The position numbers and the translations under genes were made by a program. DNA of 64,000 nt, taken from positions 1,416,001 to 1,480,000 of the forward strand of contig JAJTWR010000398.1 of NCBI GenBank assembly GCA_021613335.1, in the 5' to 3' direction. Origin of the DNA: Whitmania pigra. Lineage: Eukaryota > Annelida > Clitellata > Hirudinida > Haemopidae. Position 1 is the first letter of the stretch. Every line of letters begins with the position of its first letter. Positions 22,101 to 33,375 of this stretch are shown here, in pieces. A model generated the notes under the pieces. It made no database searches and was not told the DNA's origin. It saw nothing but the letters and a program-made list of their open reading frames with translations.

Positions 22101-25100
22101 ATATTCTTTGGATGGTTTTAGTTTCGATGCCATGTTTTCTTTCAGGATTTTATTTTCTTCATAAACCTCTTTAAATTCGGAAACAAAAGAAAATTGTCGT
22201 TTTAAGCACTACAATTACGACTGAACTATTAAAAAAAGTTTAAAAGAAAAGGACTCACTTATCAATTCATTATTCTTCACAGCCTTCAGTGTGTGGGAAG
22301 GATAGTCCGGTCCATGGCAGTTAAGGAAATAATATTCAGCACTATTGCTAAATGAGGCACTGGAATATTTGCACTTGGAAAGTTCACAGGTCAGACATTC
22401 AGGCTTTTTTTCGTCAATTTGAAGCCTTGGGAAATGTATGGAATATCAGTTTGTATGTTTGTTTGTATCATCATGTATTTTGCAAGACGAGTAAAACATC
22501 TTTGTATCTCACTTGGAAATATGTCGTTCTCCTGATTTTCCATCGGTTGTGATGTAATATCTGTTTCGATGATTTGTCATTAAATGCTAATAATTTCTTA
22601 TGAAATACAATATTACAAATAAATAAATTATTGCACTAAATTTGTGTCCATGCACAGAACTTTGAACAAAAAGACGTTGGAGTCATTTACAACAAAAGAT
22701 TTATTTGAATCTGTTAGATATAAAGAACATAAAATAAAATAAATTACAATAATCAATTATAGGAGGAAACTGTTGGTATGTAAAATACAAACATTAATAA
22801 TTAGAATTTTATAATAATTATTAAAATTATTATGGAATCAAACCACTCACAACATCTTATTCTTGGACTCGTAACTGAGCAATTCGCTAACTTCTTCGGA
22901 AGTATTCAAGAGAAAAGTCCGTCCCTGTTTTTTAATTAATTACACAACATATTCAGTTAATAGATAACAACATGATCAGTTAATTATATAACATATTGTA
23001 TAATGTAACAGTATATTAAAATTTTGAATGATGTTTATAAAGTGGATCATCCAATTAAATATAGCTATTTAGTTTTGTTTTGTTAACATGTGAGACTTCA
23101 ATAATTAACTTCAATTAAGCACAAACCACTACTATTTTTTTTAAATATTTGTTATTTAAAACAACGTTGTTATTAATTTACAGGAATTCAATTTGTTATT
23201 ACGATTACATTACCAGATGAGCACCTGTTTTTTGGTATGAATTTTAACCGGATGTCTCCACGTTTGTTTTTTTCCGTTAACTGAAATTTCGTGAGGCTCA
23301 ATAGTTATGATTTGATCGTCTTCAAGAAAAATAGGTGCTTTTGGTTTCTGTTTAAAAAAAAAAGTGAATGAGAAAATATATTTCTTATTGGATTATAATT
23401 TTATTTAACAAGACGAATGCATTGTTTAATAATATTACTAAAATTTTATTTATTTTATTTTATTTTATTTCAAAAAACGAATGCGTTGTTTAATAATATT
23501 ATTAAAATTTACCTCTGACAAAAAAATTTTATTTTAATAAATTATATTAAATTGTATTTTAATGAATCTGTTAACAGGAAGATTAAAAAACTAACGCTCT
23601 CTACCCAGCCATTTGTTTGTTCATATGTCCAGAGCTAAGGAATTAAATGTTCCATTGCAATTGGATATTAAAACTAAAATTTTTGATAATCATTTTTTAA
23701 TAATAATAAGGAAAGTAAAGAGAAATATTGATTTTGAAGCCGAAATCGAAAGACGATTAAGTTTTAAGACTGACCACTTGTGGCTCAAGAGGTTCAGATG
23801 CCATTTTACTGACGTCATAAATGACATTGACGGATTTGTCTTGACGCCTATTGACCCACGTGACGAATACGGTGGCATTGTTCTTCCATACGACTTGTAG
23901 GAAATATTTACTGAAGTTAAAACAAATATGTTAAAATTGAAATATTTGATTGAAATAAAGTTAAATTTACAAATCAATCACTGTAACCATACTCATTGCC
24001 AACATCTTTTGGATGTAACAGTTCTACAATTTTCTCAGGATCGTCAACTTTGACCACGTGAAGAGTCACGTTTGGGTTTTTGCCGATCTTTCCGTCGACA
24101 AAACCAGCCTTATTAAGAAGATAGTAGAATAAATATTAATATATTTTTAAGTTTAAGTTATGAAAACATTCGATTAATTCAATCAATCAATAATCAATTA
24201 TGCAATAATAATTAACCACCACCTTAGGATAAGCCACGGAAATCAGACTTTCGTACGTCTTGTTCAAGTTCCCGTACATTGGCCAATACTGACGTTTAAC
24301 ATCTTTTTCATCGAATTTGGCAAAACAAAGATATTCATCTTTAGGGGACCAATAGTGGGCCACTCTCGAAGACAGTACATCCTCTGTTGTCAAGTGATAA
24401 TGATAATATGATAATGACATGATAATAATAATATAATAATGACATGATAATGATATGATAATGATAAAGGACGCAGTAAAAGGGAAACGAGATAAGATAA
24501 CGTGTCGTCTTAAAAATTGTTGATGGTGACTCGATATCGGAAAACTGTATCACAATCGTCACCGTAATCGTTATTATTATTAATATTATTATTATTTATT
24601 ATTATTATTATTATTAATATTATTCTTTTATTATTATTATTCTTATTATATTATTTTTATTATTATTAATATTATTCTTTTATTATTATTAATATTATTA
24701 TATTATTTTTATTATTATTAATATTATTAATATTATTATATTATTTTTATTGTTATTAATATTATTAATATTATTATATTATTATTGCTATTATTTATTA
24801 TTACTTAAATACTCATTTTAGTATTGTTATTTTTATTAATACGCATTTTGAAGAGAAAATGTGATCTTTATTGCTATTATTTATGTAACACATAAAAGAT
24901 TTTGTTTAAAGTTGTTTACTATTTAAAAAATTTCTTCCAACAAAATACCTTCGTACAACCAATCCGGAACACCATTAATGATGAGCTTGCTTCCGTCCTT
25001 AGTGATTCGAGTTGAATTTTTATTGGGGACATCGAACACATAAAGGTCGTTATCTTTGACATAAGACTGAAATTACATTTTTACTGAAATTACATTTTAC

Positions 25101-26776
25101 TGAAATTGCATTTTTACTGAAATTACATTTTACTGAAATTACATTTTTAATGATTTTTACAAATTTTCTCAAAGTTTTCAAATCCCGACCATTCGAAATG
25201 GATCTCAAAGTGAGAAAAAGACTTTAATGAATAATATGTGTTATCTTTTATTTATGTTTTTACTTTTTTATGGTTATTGTTTGATTCAAATCATAAGGAT
25301 GTTTTGACTAGTGATAATGTTATTATATTGTAATGTAGTTAAATTATGCATTATTATATTATACTAAATAGTGTTACATAATGTAATCGTAATTAATATA
25401 TTTATATAATTAAAATAAATTATAAATTTATATTTTTATTATTACTACTAGTGGTATTATTTAAAAATCAAATTTATATTTAATTATGTATGATTGAATG
25501 GTATGTAATATTTGTAATAATAAATCTATTAATAGCTTACTATTTTGTTGCCCATGTTACCCCAGTTAGCATATTGAAGATTTGTCTCCAGAGATATTTT
25601 GTTTCTGTTAAATTTCGAATTTTAAAGTCAAAATAACTGAAGATTTTGTCGTTTTTAATTTTAAGAAAATGTTTAAAAAACTACAACTGACGTGTTTTTT
25701 ATGTCCAGGATTTCATAATCGGCGAAGAAAGAATGCCTCCATAACTGAAAATATGGAATATTTTGTAACTAATAATATATTTTAATTATCAACTCAAAAT
25801 TTGTTGATTGATAGAATGAAATTGCATCGTAATAGGTTGATAGATATTTTATTTGTTTATTGATTTTGACATAATATTAAATTTGTAATAGCATTAATAT
25901 TATTGTTTGGATAAATCCTGCATGCAGTGAACTTTAATTTTATCAAACCTTTTTAGAATTTAAACCGAGTAAAAGGTGTTTCTCATCTGGTGACAGAAAG
26001 CGACGGGTAGCATTCTTCATATCCTAAAATGTGAAATCCTTAATTGAATAAATATTTTAACAACAATCTCAATCAGTTTATTATAAAACGTGAAATTAAT
26101 ATTTGAATAATTATTTTAACAATATTAGATCATTTGAAAAAATAAATAATGATTTTTTTCCCACTCAATCGAGGCTTATCAAATGTTGAATCTGACTTGG
26201 AGTTGACCTTTATTTGCTTATTGAAGATTTTCCATTAAATTTAATTTGTTGTGTATTACGTACGTAATAACTGAATTCTTGAATTATTAACAATTTTTGT
26301 CAAAGTTCCAAAAGCTTGACGTAATGTCTATAACAATCCAGACGACTACCTTATGGGGTACAAATATCTCACAATTTCCAGATTTTGTTGCGTCGCATTT
26401 CAAAATATCGTTTGACGAGTTGACGTAAGTGAATTCATTTTTATCTGAATTGAACAAATAGATTTTTAATTCTAAATGCGAAACTTTGAATAATATTTTT
26501 GAAAATACAAAACTAAGCAGTGACAAAATATTTTTTTTAGACGAAATCAAAATTACTTTTTAACCACGTTGGTTGAAAAGTTTTGAGCTTGTAAAGAGGA
26601 TCGAATATATCATCGAACGTGAACGATTTCTTTTCAGCTGAAATAAATTCAATAAATAATTATTTTATTATCAAGTTTATCAATTTTCATAATAAAAATA
26701 ACTAAGAAACTACATGTTTACCTGATGAACAAGTAATTATGATCTGCAGCAAAAGCACTATGACCAATTTGGTCAT
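19152..26776 (-). CDS. DPP4: Dipeptidyl peptidase IV-like serine protease with signal peptide and hydrophobic C-terminus
   Basis: About 748 residues. Exons: 26776-26722, 26637-26557, 26444-26350, 26023-25949, 25744-25692, 25604-25541, 25066-24949, 24383-24223, 24108-23993, 23910-23775, 23347-23225, 22924-22851, 22531-22513 (doubtful), 22403-22259, 22168-22079, 21990-21918, 21528-21319, 21185-21125, 20700-20601, 20455-20394, 20294-20222, 19775-19702, 19340-19152; phases agree throughout. S9B prolyl-oligopeptidase family: beta-propeller with LWRHSF, DWLYEED (the double-Glu that binds the substrate N-terminus), YWSPKDEYLCFAKF, ECLTCEL; then the hydrolase domain with DGRGS, GW/SYGG (catalytic Ser first codon of exon 19), HGMADDNVH (Asp) and DEDHSI (His). 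N-terminus MTKLVIVLLLQIIITCSS is a signal peptide; the C-terminus ends VLVSLAIVSAISVLF. Predicted extracellular X-Pro/Ala dipeptide release. Exon 13 and the propeller segment around it are uncertain. Confidence 0.9.
20729..20895. repeat. 34-bp minisatellite in DPP4-like intron
   Basis: Four near-perfect copies of a 34-bp unit (ATGTAAATATTATGTAAATA plus CTATCTGAATATAA) starting at 20729, 20763, 20797 and 20831, then a degenerate end. Immediately followed by the tRNA-like element. Confidence 0.9.
20918..21066 (+). mobile_element. tRNA-derived SINE in DPP4-like intron
   Basis: Head 20918-21000 is 83 nt, the length of a Ser/Leu-type tRNA: GCAGTTT can pair with AACCTGC at 6 of 7 positions, TGGCCGAATGG fits the pol III A box and GTGTTCGAAACTC fits a decayed B box. 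The T stem no longer pairs, so it is not a functional tRNA. A non-tRNA tail follows, ending GTGGCGCTGTATAAATTAA, which matches in reverse the fragments at 9584 and 28114. Confidence 0.6.
24567..24790. repeat. Degenerate TTATTATTAATATTATT array in DPP4-like intron
   Basis: ATT-based array with recurring AATATTATTAATATT units, in the intron between the exons at 24949-25066 and 24223-24383. Confidence 0.85.
25066..25148 (-). repeat. 16/17-bp tandem array of splice-acceptor-like units
   Basis: Five units of ACTGAAATTACATTTTT on the plus strand; on the coding strand each reads AAATGTAATTTCAGT. CAG triplets lie at 25069, 25086, 25102, 25119 and 25135 (5' ends on the coding strand), and the innermost is the acceptor of the exon starting at 25066. 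Confidence 0.85.
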
Positions 26777-27386
26777 CTTATTTTTTTCTTAAGTTGCTCT
26801 GAAAGTAAACTGAATACACAATAAAATAACTGAATTCAAGGTGCAGCCTGAAATGTGATTGGTCTTATATTGGAAGCCTTAAATCTTAAGTGATCTCAAG
26901 AAGTTTCGTGAAGAGATTTGCTTTGCCATAAATTACCAACAATTGTAGCAGATGGTATCGTTCCACACTATTCTTGATATCTTTCTCAGTGAGATAAATT
27001 TTTTTTATCTATTCGCATTTAATTTTACTAATCCTAATTAACTAATAATAAATTCCAATTGTCATAAAGAAGTTACCTTTTTATAAGAAATTGGTTAATT
27101 AATCAGTTAATTGACAGTCGAGGTTTACCACTTAAAGTCGTCTCAATATTACTTGCTATCTCACCGTTTGGCGCCAGCAAGTACATGATCAACACAATAT
27201 TAAAAACTAAAGGAAACAAAGGAGGAACGCTTATCCACCTCAGGGACGTCATTTCAGCTTTTTCAAGAGGGGCAAACCCTCGCACAACTTGAGCAAGTGA
27301 CCTCTTTTTTGCTTCTAGCCAAACGTCATGGAGGCAAGGGGAAGGAGTTATTCCTAGCCCCCCCTCTCCTTCCCCCCTCTACTCCA

Positions 27387-27413
27387 CCCCCCCCCCCCCC
27401 CCCAAAAAAAAAA
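27387..27413. repeat. C17-A10 homopolymer junction
   Basis: Seventeen C followed by ten A, downstream of several C-runs of six or seven. The minus strand is a G-run cluster with G-quadruplex potential, exceptional in this AT-rich window. Confidence 0.9.
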
Positions 27414-28111
27414 GACTTCCCTGGTGATAACTCTGAAGACTTGAAATAGCATCAAACGCAATAAATTACGATATTCATGACGTTCCGATTGCAATCAAGT
27501 TATAAACTGGCCTAACGAGATTGTAGTTTTCTTAGTTACATCGTAATTGTAAGAATTATTTTAAATAACTTTTAGGTCACTTAATATCATAAAGTTCAGT
27601 AATAAGTGTATTAATAAGGACATGTTAACCACTCACTTCAGATGATTTTATACTTCCTACGTTTTTCAGAGTTTAAAATTCCTAAATTGATGTTTAAAGT
27701 CCAACCAATTGATCCTCATTGAAATCTAATTTCGCGGAAAAATTTCACTTGTTAATTATTCGGCCCTAAGCTTTACTAGCTTATTTAAATCGACCAGAAT
27801 TTCAATTCGAAATGCGTTAAGTGCAAATTGTTTTGAAAATAAAATAAATCATCTCGAGATAAACAGTGAGCTGGCTGCTAACGGCAATTATTACCGCTAT
27901 TATGGTGCTAATGAATCATCATCATCATGACCATCGGGTTAACAGTAGTGTATGTTTTTTTATAAATTTTTTTTTTATTTAGACGATTTTGTAAGTGCCT
28001 CATGTATCCGAATAGGATGTGAAGGCACTTATTATTTTCATTTATTTATTTATTTATTCGTTTAAAGTCCGTTGCATAATTAGGATGATTTTGTGCTTAA
28101 AGGCGCTTATT

Positions 28112-28170
28112 AATTGATCCACCAGTTATATAGCGCTCTTACCCGAGGTAAGGTTTTGGAACGCAACAAG
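28112..28170 (-). mobile_element. SINE tail-like fragment
   Basis: Shares TTGATC..CCACC.TT(A/T)TATAGCGC followed by TTACCCGAGG with the fragment at 9584-9620. It may extend to about 28215. Confidence 0.45.
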
Positions 28171-28411
28171 TAACGACCGTTGCTTTGCTTTCACCGCCGT
28201 TCGCAGGCACGCGACATACAGCATTTATAGTAGCTAATTAATTGGGTAGTATAACAACACAGAATGTAATTAATGAACTCAGATAACGAAGATAACAGCG
28301 GTTTAGATTAAAGCACCAAACAGACCTGTTACTGAGTTCGTTGTTCGTTTTCGAATTCAACGAATCGAGATGAGTAACGATACTGCGAATGGACCCTGGT
28401 TGATCCACGGG

Positions 28412-28533
28412 CAGTGGCATAGCAAAGGCTCGGGAGGCGCCAAATGGTCATTGTTAAAAAGGGGTAAAGGGCACAACCCTTTGTGAAATTATCAGTGCTG
28501 TCCCAGATGCCAAAACCCTTAGCTATGCTTCTG
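28412..28533. mobile_element. Short inverted-terminal-repeat element (MITE-like), 122 bp
   Basis: Left end CAGTGGCATAGCAAAGG and the reverse complement of the right end, CAGAAGCATAGCTAAGG, match at 14 of 17 positions. The CAGNGGCRTAGC start is common among DNA-transposon ends. No coding capacity; no clear target-site duplication seen. Confidence 0.5.
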
Positions 28534-29682
28534 TCCAAAAGTTACGGTTTTTGAGAGAAAGAAAGTTTTTGGTTTATATTTTTGAAAATTCTGTAAAGGA
28601 AAATTACTGCAAAGGAAAATTTATCTGAACTTAAAATACTAACGAAAATGGTTTTTTTATCCAATAACTTTGGAATTTAAAAAAAACTTATAATATAACA
28701 CTTTTTAATATTACGTCACAAGGTTAAGATTAAACAATAAGCAAGGTGATTTCTATTTCGCATTAGTTATTACATTAATAAAATGTTAATAAGCAGAGTA
28801 TTAACGTTCAGTTTTGTATTTTGTATTCATATCAACAGATCCTGCGAATCTTAGATAATTTCAATTTTGTGGCATTACAGACTGATTATAGACTATAGAT
28901 AGATTTGAATACGACAACGCTGACAATCGAGTTCACATTCAGAAAAGAAAAAGAACAAAAACTTTCATCGTCAGTTCCCATTGCGATTGCGCATTCTTGA
29001 GAAGGTGATAGTTAACTGTCGTTCATATCAATGTCTGTCACGTCAATGTTCGAAATAGCGTGCATCAACGTATTTCGTTCCAAGATTTTTATCTGTTGCA
29101 AGGCAAACTTCAAGGTTTCAAGAATTCATTCGACATTGTTGAACAAGTATTGTCGGATAACTTATTTCGAAATTTTTAAATCTAAAATTTATTGTAAATT
29201 TGCCTTGAAGTGGTTAGAAGGAAGTTTGAGAAAATTTGAGAAAACGTTCTTACACTCCAAATCCTTTAGATTTAGCTATGCAAGGCTTCGGAATGTAAGT
29301 TATTTCTTTAAATATCTTGTTAACCAATGCTAACTCACATTTATGAAACATTTAGGTTATCTTAACATAAAATTCCTTGCAAAATGGAAACATTCTAACT
29401 GTTCAAAAATTACTCGCCCTTTTTTTAAAATTACATTTTTGTAAAATTGAAATAAAATAATAACAAAACAAAAACTTTATCGGTAAATTTTTTTATTGAT
29501 TAATTTAGTGATCAAATTAATTCCAACTTTAAACTAGGCTCCTACGTTAGACTTGTTGCATTCGGCACAAGCTTTTTTTCGCAAGTCTGTTGATTTTGTC
29601 ATGAGAGTGGAGTTATTGCATTCGGTTTCTTTCACATAAAGAATAAATTAAGAATATCTCAAGTGACCAAATTTAATCAAAA

Positions 29683-30865
29683 ATGTGGTTCATGTATGCT
29701 GTTTCGTGGATCGGATTTCTTGTCCAACTTATAGTGATAACCCTTTCTATAGGTATGTGAAGATGTTGAACAGCAACGTAAGGGTTTGTAAAAATTATTT
29801 TTTCACTAATTCCAGCCGCAGGATTGTTTTACCTGGCCGAACTGGTTGAAGAATATGCTACCACTTCAGGAAAAATAATAAGATATCTTAATTATGTTAG
29901 CTTTTGTTTTGTTTTTCTATAAAGCATTGAATTAACTTGATTATTTTTTTTATTGTAGTTCACTTTGATTATCTTGATTGGCCACTTGCTTTTTGAGGAG
30001 CTGCCTCTTGTATTGCTTGCCTGCTGCCTTACTTCTCATATCCTGTATCACTTGGTTTTGCGATCATTTCCTTATATTGAGTTGACTTCGCCGTGGTTTA
30101 TTCTTTCGGTTGGTGAGTATCAGCATAGCACCATTGTAAAATTTTTAATTACATCGTGTTAATTCCTAGGGATTAATGTTTACAATTTTTATTTCAGTCC
30201 TTCTGGTCACCAATCACTTCTTGGCATTTTCGCACTTCAGTAAAGTTCCTTATCCATTTCCTGAAGTGAGTAACCAGTCGTCATTACGTTCCCTACCCTC
30301 TCAACATTCCTAGTTACATATTTATTTATTTTTGTTTGTCATCAACAGATTTTAGGGTTTTTTACCATCAACCTCTGGCTGATACCTCTTGCTCTGTTTG
30401 TGTCCCTTTCTGCTTGTGACAACGTCCTACCAACCTCCGTCGTACCAGAGAGCAGATCAGGTATGAGTATCCCAGCACTTGTTGCCGGAATGGCCTGAAA
30501 TCACCCATTTTCGATATCAGTATTTCTGAGGAGATGAGACTAATGTTCAATCACAATAGGCAACTATTCTGCCTTTATCAATAATAATCATCAATGCCAC
30601 CATTTTTGGAATGGTTTGAACTCATAAAATTATTAAGTATTATTCTTAGCATAACAGATGTCGACTTCTTAATAATCCAACCAGTTATTTACATTTTAAT
30701 CGTTAACTAATTACACATTTCATTAAACATTTTCGTTCGTCAGACAACGACTCCGACTTGGTGACAAGTTACTTCAAAAGAAAGGGAAAGAAGTACGGCC
30801 TCCTGCACTTCCTGAAAAGTGCACAGGATTCCATCCTGCCACAGAGGGTTAAGAAATCTTTTTGA
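29683..30865 (+). CDS. TEX261: TEX261 / Svp26-family membrane protein
   Basis: 201 residues in six exons: 29683-29752, 29816-29895, 29959-30112, 30198-30265, 30349-30460, 30744-30865; all junctions are GT-AG and in phase. Matches the TEX261/Svp26 family over its whole length (the mammalian protein is 196 residues): MWFMYAVSW start, AAGLFYLAELVEEY, a series of hydrophobic segments, LTSPWFILS, NHFLAFSHF, LWLIPLALFVSLSACDNVLP, and a short basic cytoplasmic tail with SYFKRKGKKYGLL and ILPQRVKKSF. The family consists of multi-pass early-secretory-pathway proteins; the yeast member Svp26 acts as a COPII cargo adaptor for Golgi glycosyltransferases. Divergent from the DPP4-like gene, convergent with the SMYD gene. 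Confidence 0.95.
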
Positions 30866-31116
30866 CCGCATGAAGAGAAGCAGTGTATTGAAGAGTTTCA
30901 AAAGGAGTTTTATCTTGTTACTCAAACCTAGAGTTTCAATCACATTACTGATGTTGAGAGAGCTACTATTAGCGGACAAATGACAAAATGAACGTTTCAT
31001 TCTCGAATGAATAAGGGGATGCCCTTCACTTTTAATATTTTAATAATCTCTATTATTTCGGTGCTTTAGCTGTGTTATTGCTTTAAGCAGATTAAATGCT
31101 CATAAAAATCAAGTCA

Positions 31117-31122
31117 AATAAA
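31117..31122 (+). terminator. Candidate poly(A) signal of TEX261 gene
   Basis: AATAAA 252 bp after the TEX261 stop and only about 40 bp before the stop of the opposing SMYD gene (31161), so the two 3' UTRs probably overlap. Confidence 0.45.
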
Positions 31123-31160
31123 TTTTTGTTGAAACAGTTCCAGGGTAAGTTAATGCAATA

Positions 31161-33375
31161 CTATAATCTTCCTTCCATTAGACACTGGAACTTCAACTCT
31201 GCGAGAGTTCGACAAAGCTGGCTCTTCTCTCCAAATACAGTGACTTCTTTCTCTGCCTAGATATTAAAACAAAGTCATTTTTATGCTAACTGACTAAATC
31301 ATAAAAAAGATATATCAAAACACCTTTTCAAGATATTCGTGCGCCTTTTTGTAACTACTGAGGAATAATAGAACCTTTGCATATTTGAGAGAATCCAGAA
31401 CTCGCTTGGGGTGGCTGTGAGTGATGTAGGTGCTGCAAACACGAGTTAGGAAGTTAGCATTTTAGATAAGGACTGATTTGTCTCAGAAGAAATGATGAAA
31501 AGATGATACCTGTGGATCTTGATCATCTTTGATCCGATGCTTGTTATTTTATCCCACATGCTAAGTTCAATGCAGGCATCAAAATATATGTCTAGGCATT
31601 TGTAGATGTAAATACTTTGGGGCTGAAGCTTCTTTGACCATTTCGAGAAAAACCTTTTTGAGAGTTCGTACATTTCCTGGACATCTGTTACATTCAAAGT
31701 TAGATTGTATTGAGCTGCTATGGCTAATAAATAAAGTTCAATTATCGAGTTCATTATCGCCAGTACCTCCATTTTCTTTAAGTTTGTGAGATTCTTTTTC
31801 CATTTGAATGCATTCTTTGTAAATGTCACCTTGAAATTCCTTCTCATTTTCCTTCAATCCAATCATTTGAACATCCTAAAATGGAACCCTAGTGTTGAGA
31901 AACTGGATTTATTTATGCCTTTTAAACAATGACAGAGTCACAATTTCCATATTTAATTACAATATTAACCCTGACAATGTCCGTGCAATATTTGCAATTG
32001 CACTGAAAGTAATAACTCTCCAGCAACTCCTCTTGTCTCCTTTTTGTCACGTCTATCTCCTCGATGTAGCTGATTGTCAACTGTGAATCGATTTAACATT
32101 ATTAAACAAGTAGTGATTGGTTTAATTTGTGCTAACTAATTACGATGTGAACGTACCTCGTCGTTTTCGTTTATATTTCTGTTGGACCTGAGCAACAATT
32201 CTGTTCCGGAAAAAATCGCGACGCAATTCGGATCGCAGGAATGATCCAAGATAGAAGCACTGAGGACGTGGAATTTGAATTAAATCGATTGGATTATTAA
32301 TTCAACATTGCAACAGGACCTACCCGAGATACAATCCACCTCCAATAGTGTTGAGGTCATCATCGAGAATAGAAAAGCTGTTGGTTACCATCTGAAAGAG
32401 AAGACACCATCAGTTCACAGTGATTAAGATCACTAGCTGATTGAAAATTTTATTTTATGTTTTGAATTTTATGCTATTTCAATTGTGGAACCCTGATAAA
32501 TTCCTTTTAAAGATAATAATGAAGAATGTACAAATTTATTTCGATGGGAACCTTTCCAAAAGTTTCAAGCAGATCTTTAGGATCAGGCAAGGATGCAATG
32601 TCGTTGATAAATAACTTTATCTCTGCCGAGAGCTTCATGAAGTGACCGCATCTCTTTTCATCTTTAATAATATATTCTCTGTCTGAAAAACATATACAAA
32701 GTAAATAAATTAATTGGCATTAACAAATGCACAACATGTCAGAGTATTTAAGTATCAATTTGTTAAAATGTAAAGCAACATACTTGACATGAGATCAGCA
32801 AATTTCCTTCTTATGCCAAAAAACTCTTCATTCACATCTTTTCCTTCATCAGACTTCAACATGTAACAAATTCACAAGAAATTGTCAATTGATAATTGAC
32901 AACTAAAGGACTTCTTATTGATGATATTTCTGCACATTTAAATGAAACTTTTCTTACATGAAAGTAGTTGTATAGTCTCAGCAGAAACAGTGCTTCATCG
33001 CTGATTTCATTTATTTTTGATGCATCTCTTTTGAGAATTGCACATTCGTGTTTATGAAGTGGAAAGCTTTTTTGCTGCAGAATAAAACATACTGGCCTCA
33101 ATTAGTAAAAACATCGAAATTAATCAAAAAGACTTACCTGGCAAACATCGGAGCAGAATTTGAAAACTGAGCAACAACATGGCAAATGCTCGCCTCTAAA
33201 ATTTTTTTATAATATTTTGATTATATTCGTTAATAAAATCTAGAGAATGCATTTGTAACTACTCTTTGAAACATCCATCGCAGAGTCTGCCCCTGTTCTT
33301 CGCGGACAGAAGAAATACTTGCGCTTGAAACGTTGAAATGGTAGTCATTGGCTCAAACGATTTAACCGACTTCAT
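31161..33375 (-). CDS. SMYD3: SMYD3-like SET/MYND protein, N-terminally short
   Basis: 417 residues in 12 exons: 33375-33263, 33195-33138, 33074-32958, 32853-32784, 32682-32552, 32391-32324, 32259-32157, 32080-31976, 31875-31767, 31684-31510, 31432-31324, 31256-31161; GT-AG and in phase. MYND zinc finger: CDGCFKEGEHLPCCCS, FCSDVCQ, HKHEC. SET core: VTNSFSILDDDLNTIGGGLY, ILDHSCDPNCVAIFSG, LTISY; post-SET cysteines CNCKYC. The C-terminal helical (TPR-like) domain ends GEKSQLCRTLAELK. Members are protein-lysine methyltransferases. Two oddities: the usual GxGL S-adenosylmethionine-binding strand before the MYND finger is absent (an in-frame stop lies two codons before the ATG), and the NHSC motif reads DHSC. 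Activity is therefore doubtful. Confidence 0.9.

Larger units (their letters stand above)
26777..29682. other. Intergenic region between divergent DPP4-like and TEX261 genes
   Basis: No supported gene. Holds a poly-C run of 17 at 27387-27403 followed by ten A, preceded by C/T-rich sequence (G-rich on the minus strand), a SINE-tail fragment, a short inverted-repeat element and AT-rich DNA. A 100-codon plus-strand frame at 29031-29333 has no family resemblance. Confidence 0.6.

Noticed and set aside
28396..28406. CTGGTTGATCC, identical to the start of eukaryotic 18S rRNA
   Set aside because: Only 11 bases match and the flanks show no rRNA sequence; chance, or part of the neighbouring repeat element.
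29031..29333. 100-codon frame upstream of TEX261
   Set aside because: No family resemblance or signal peptide; composition matches surrounding non-coding DNA.
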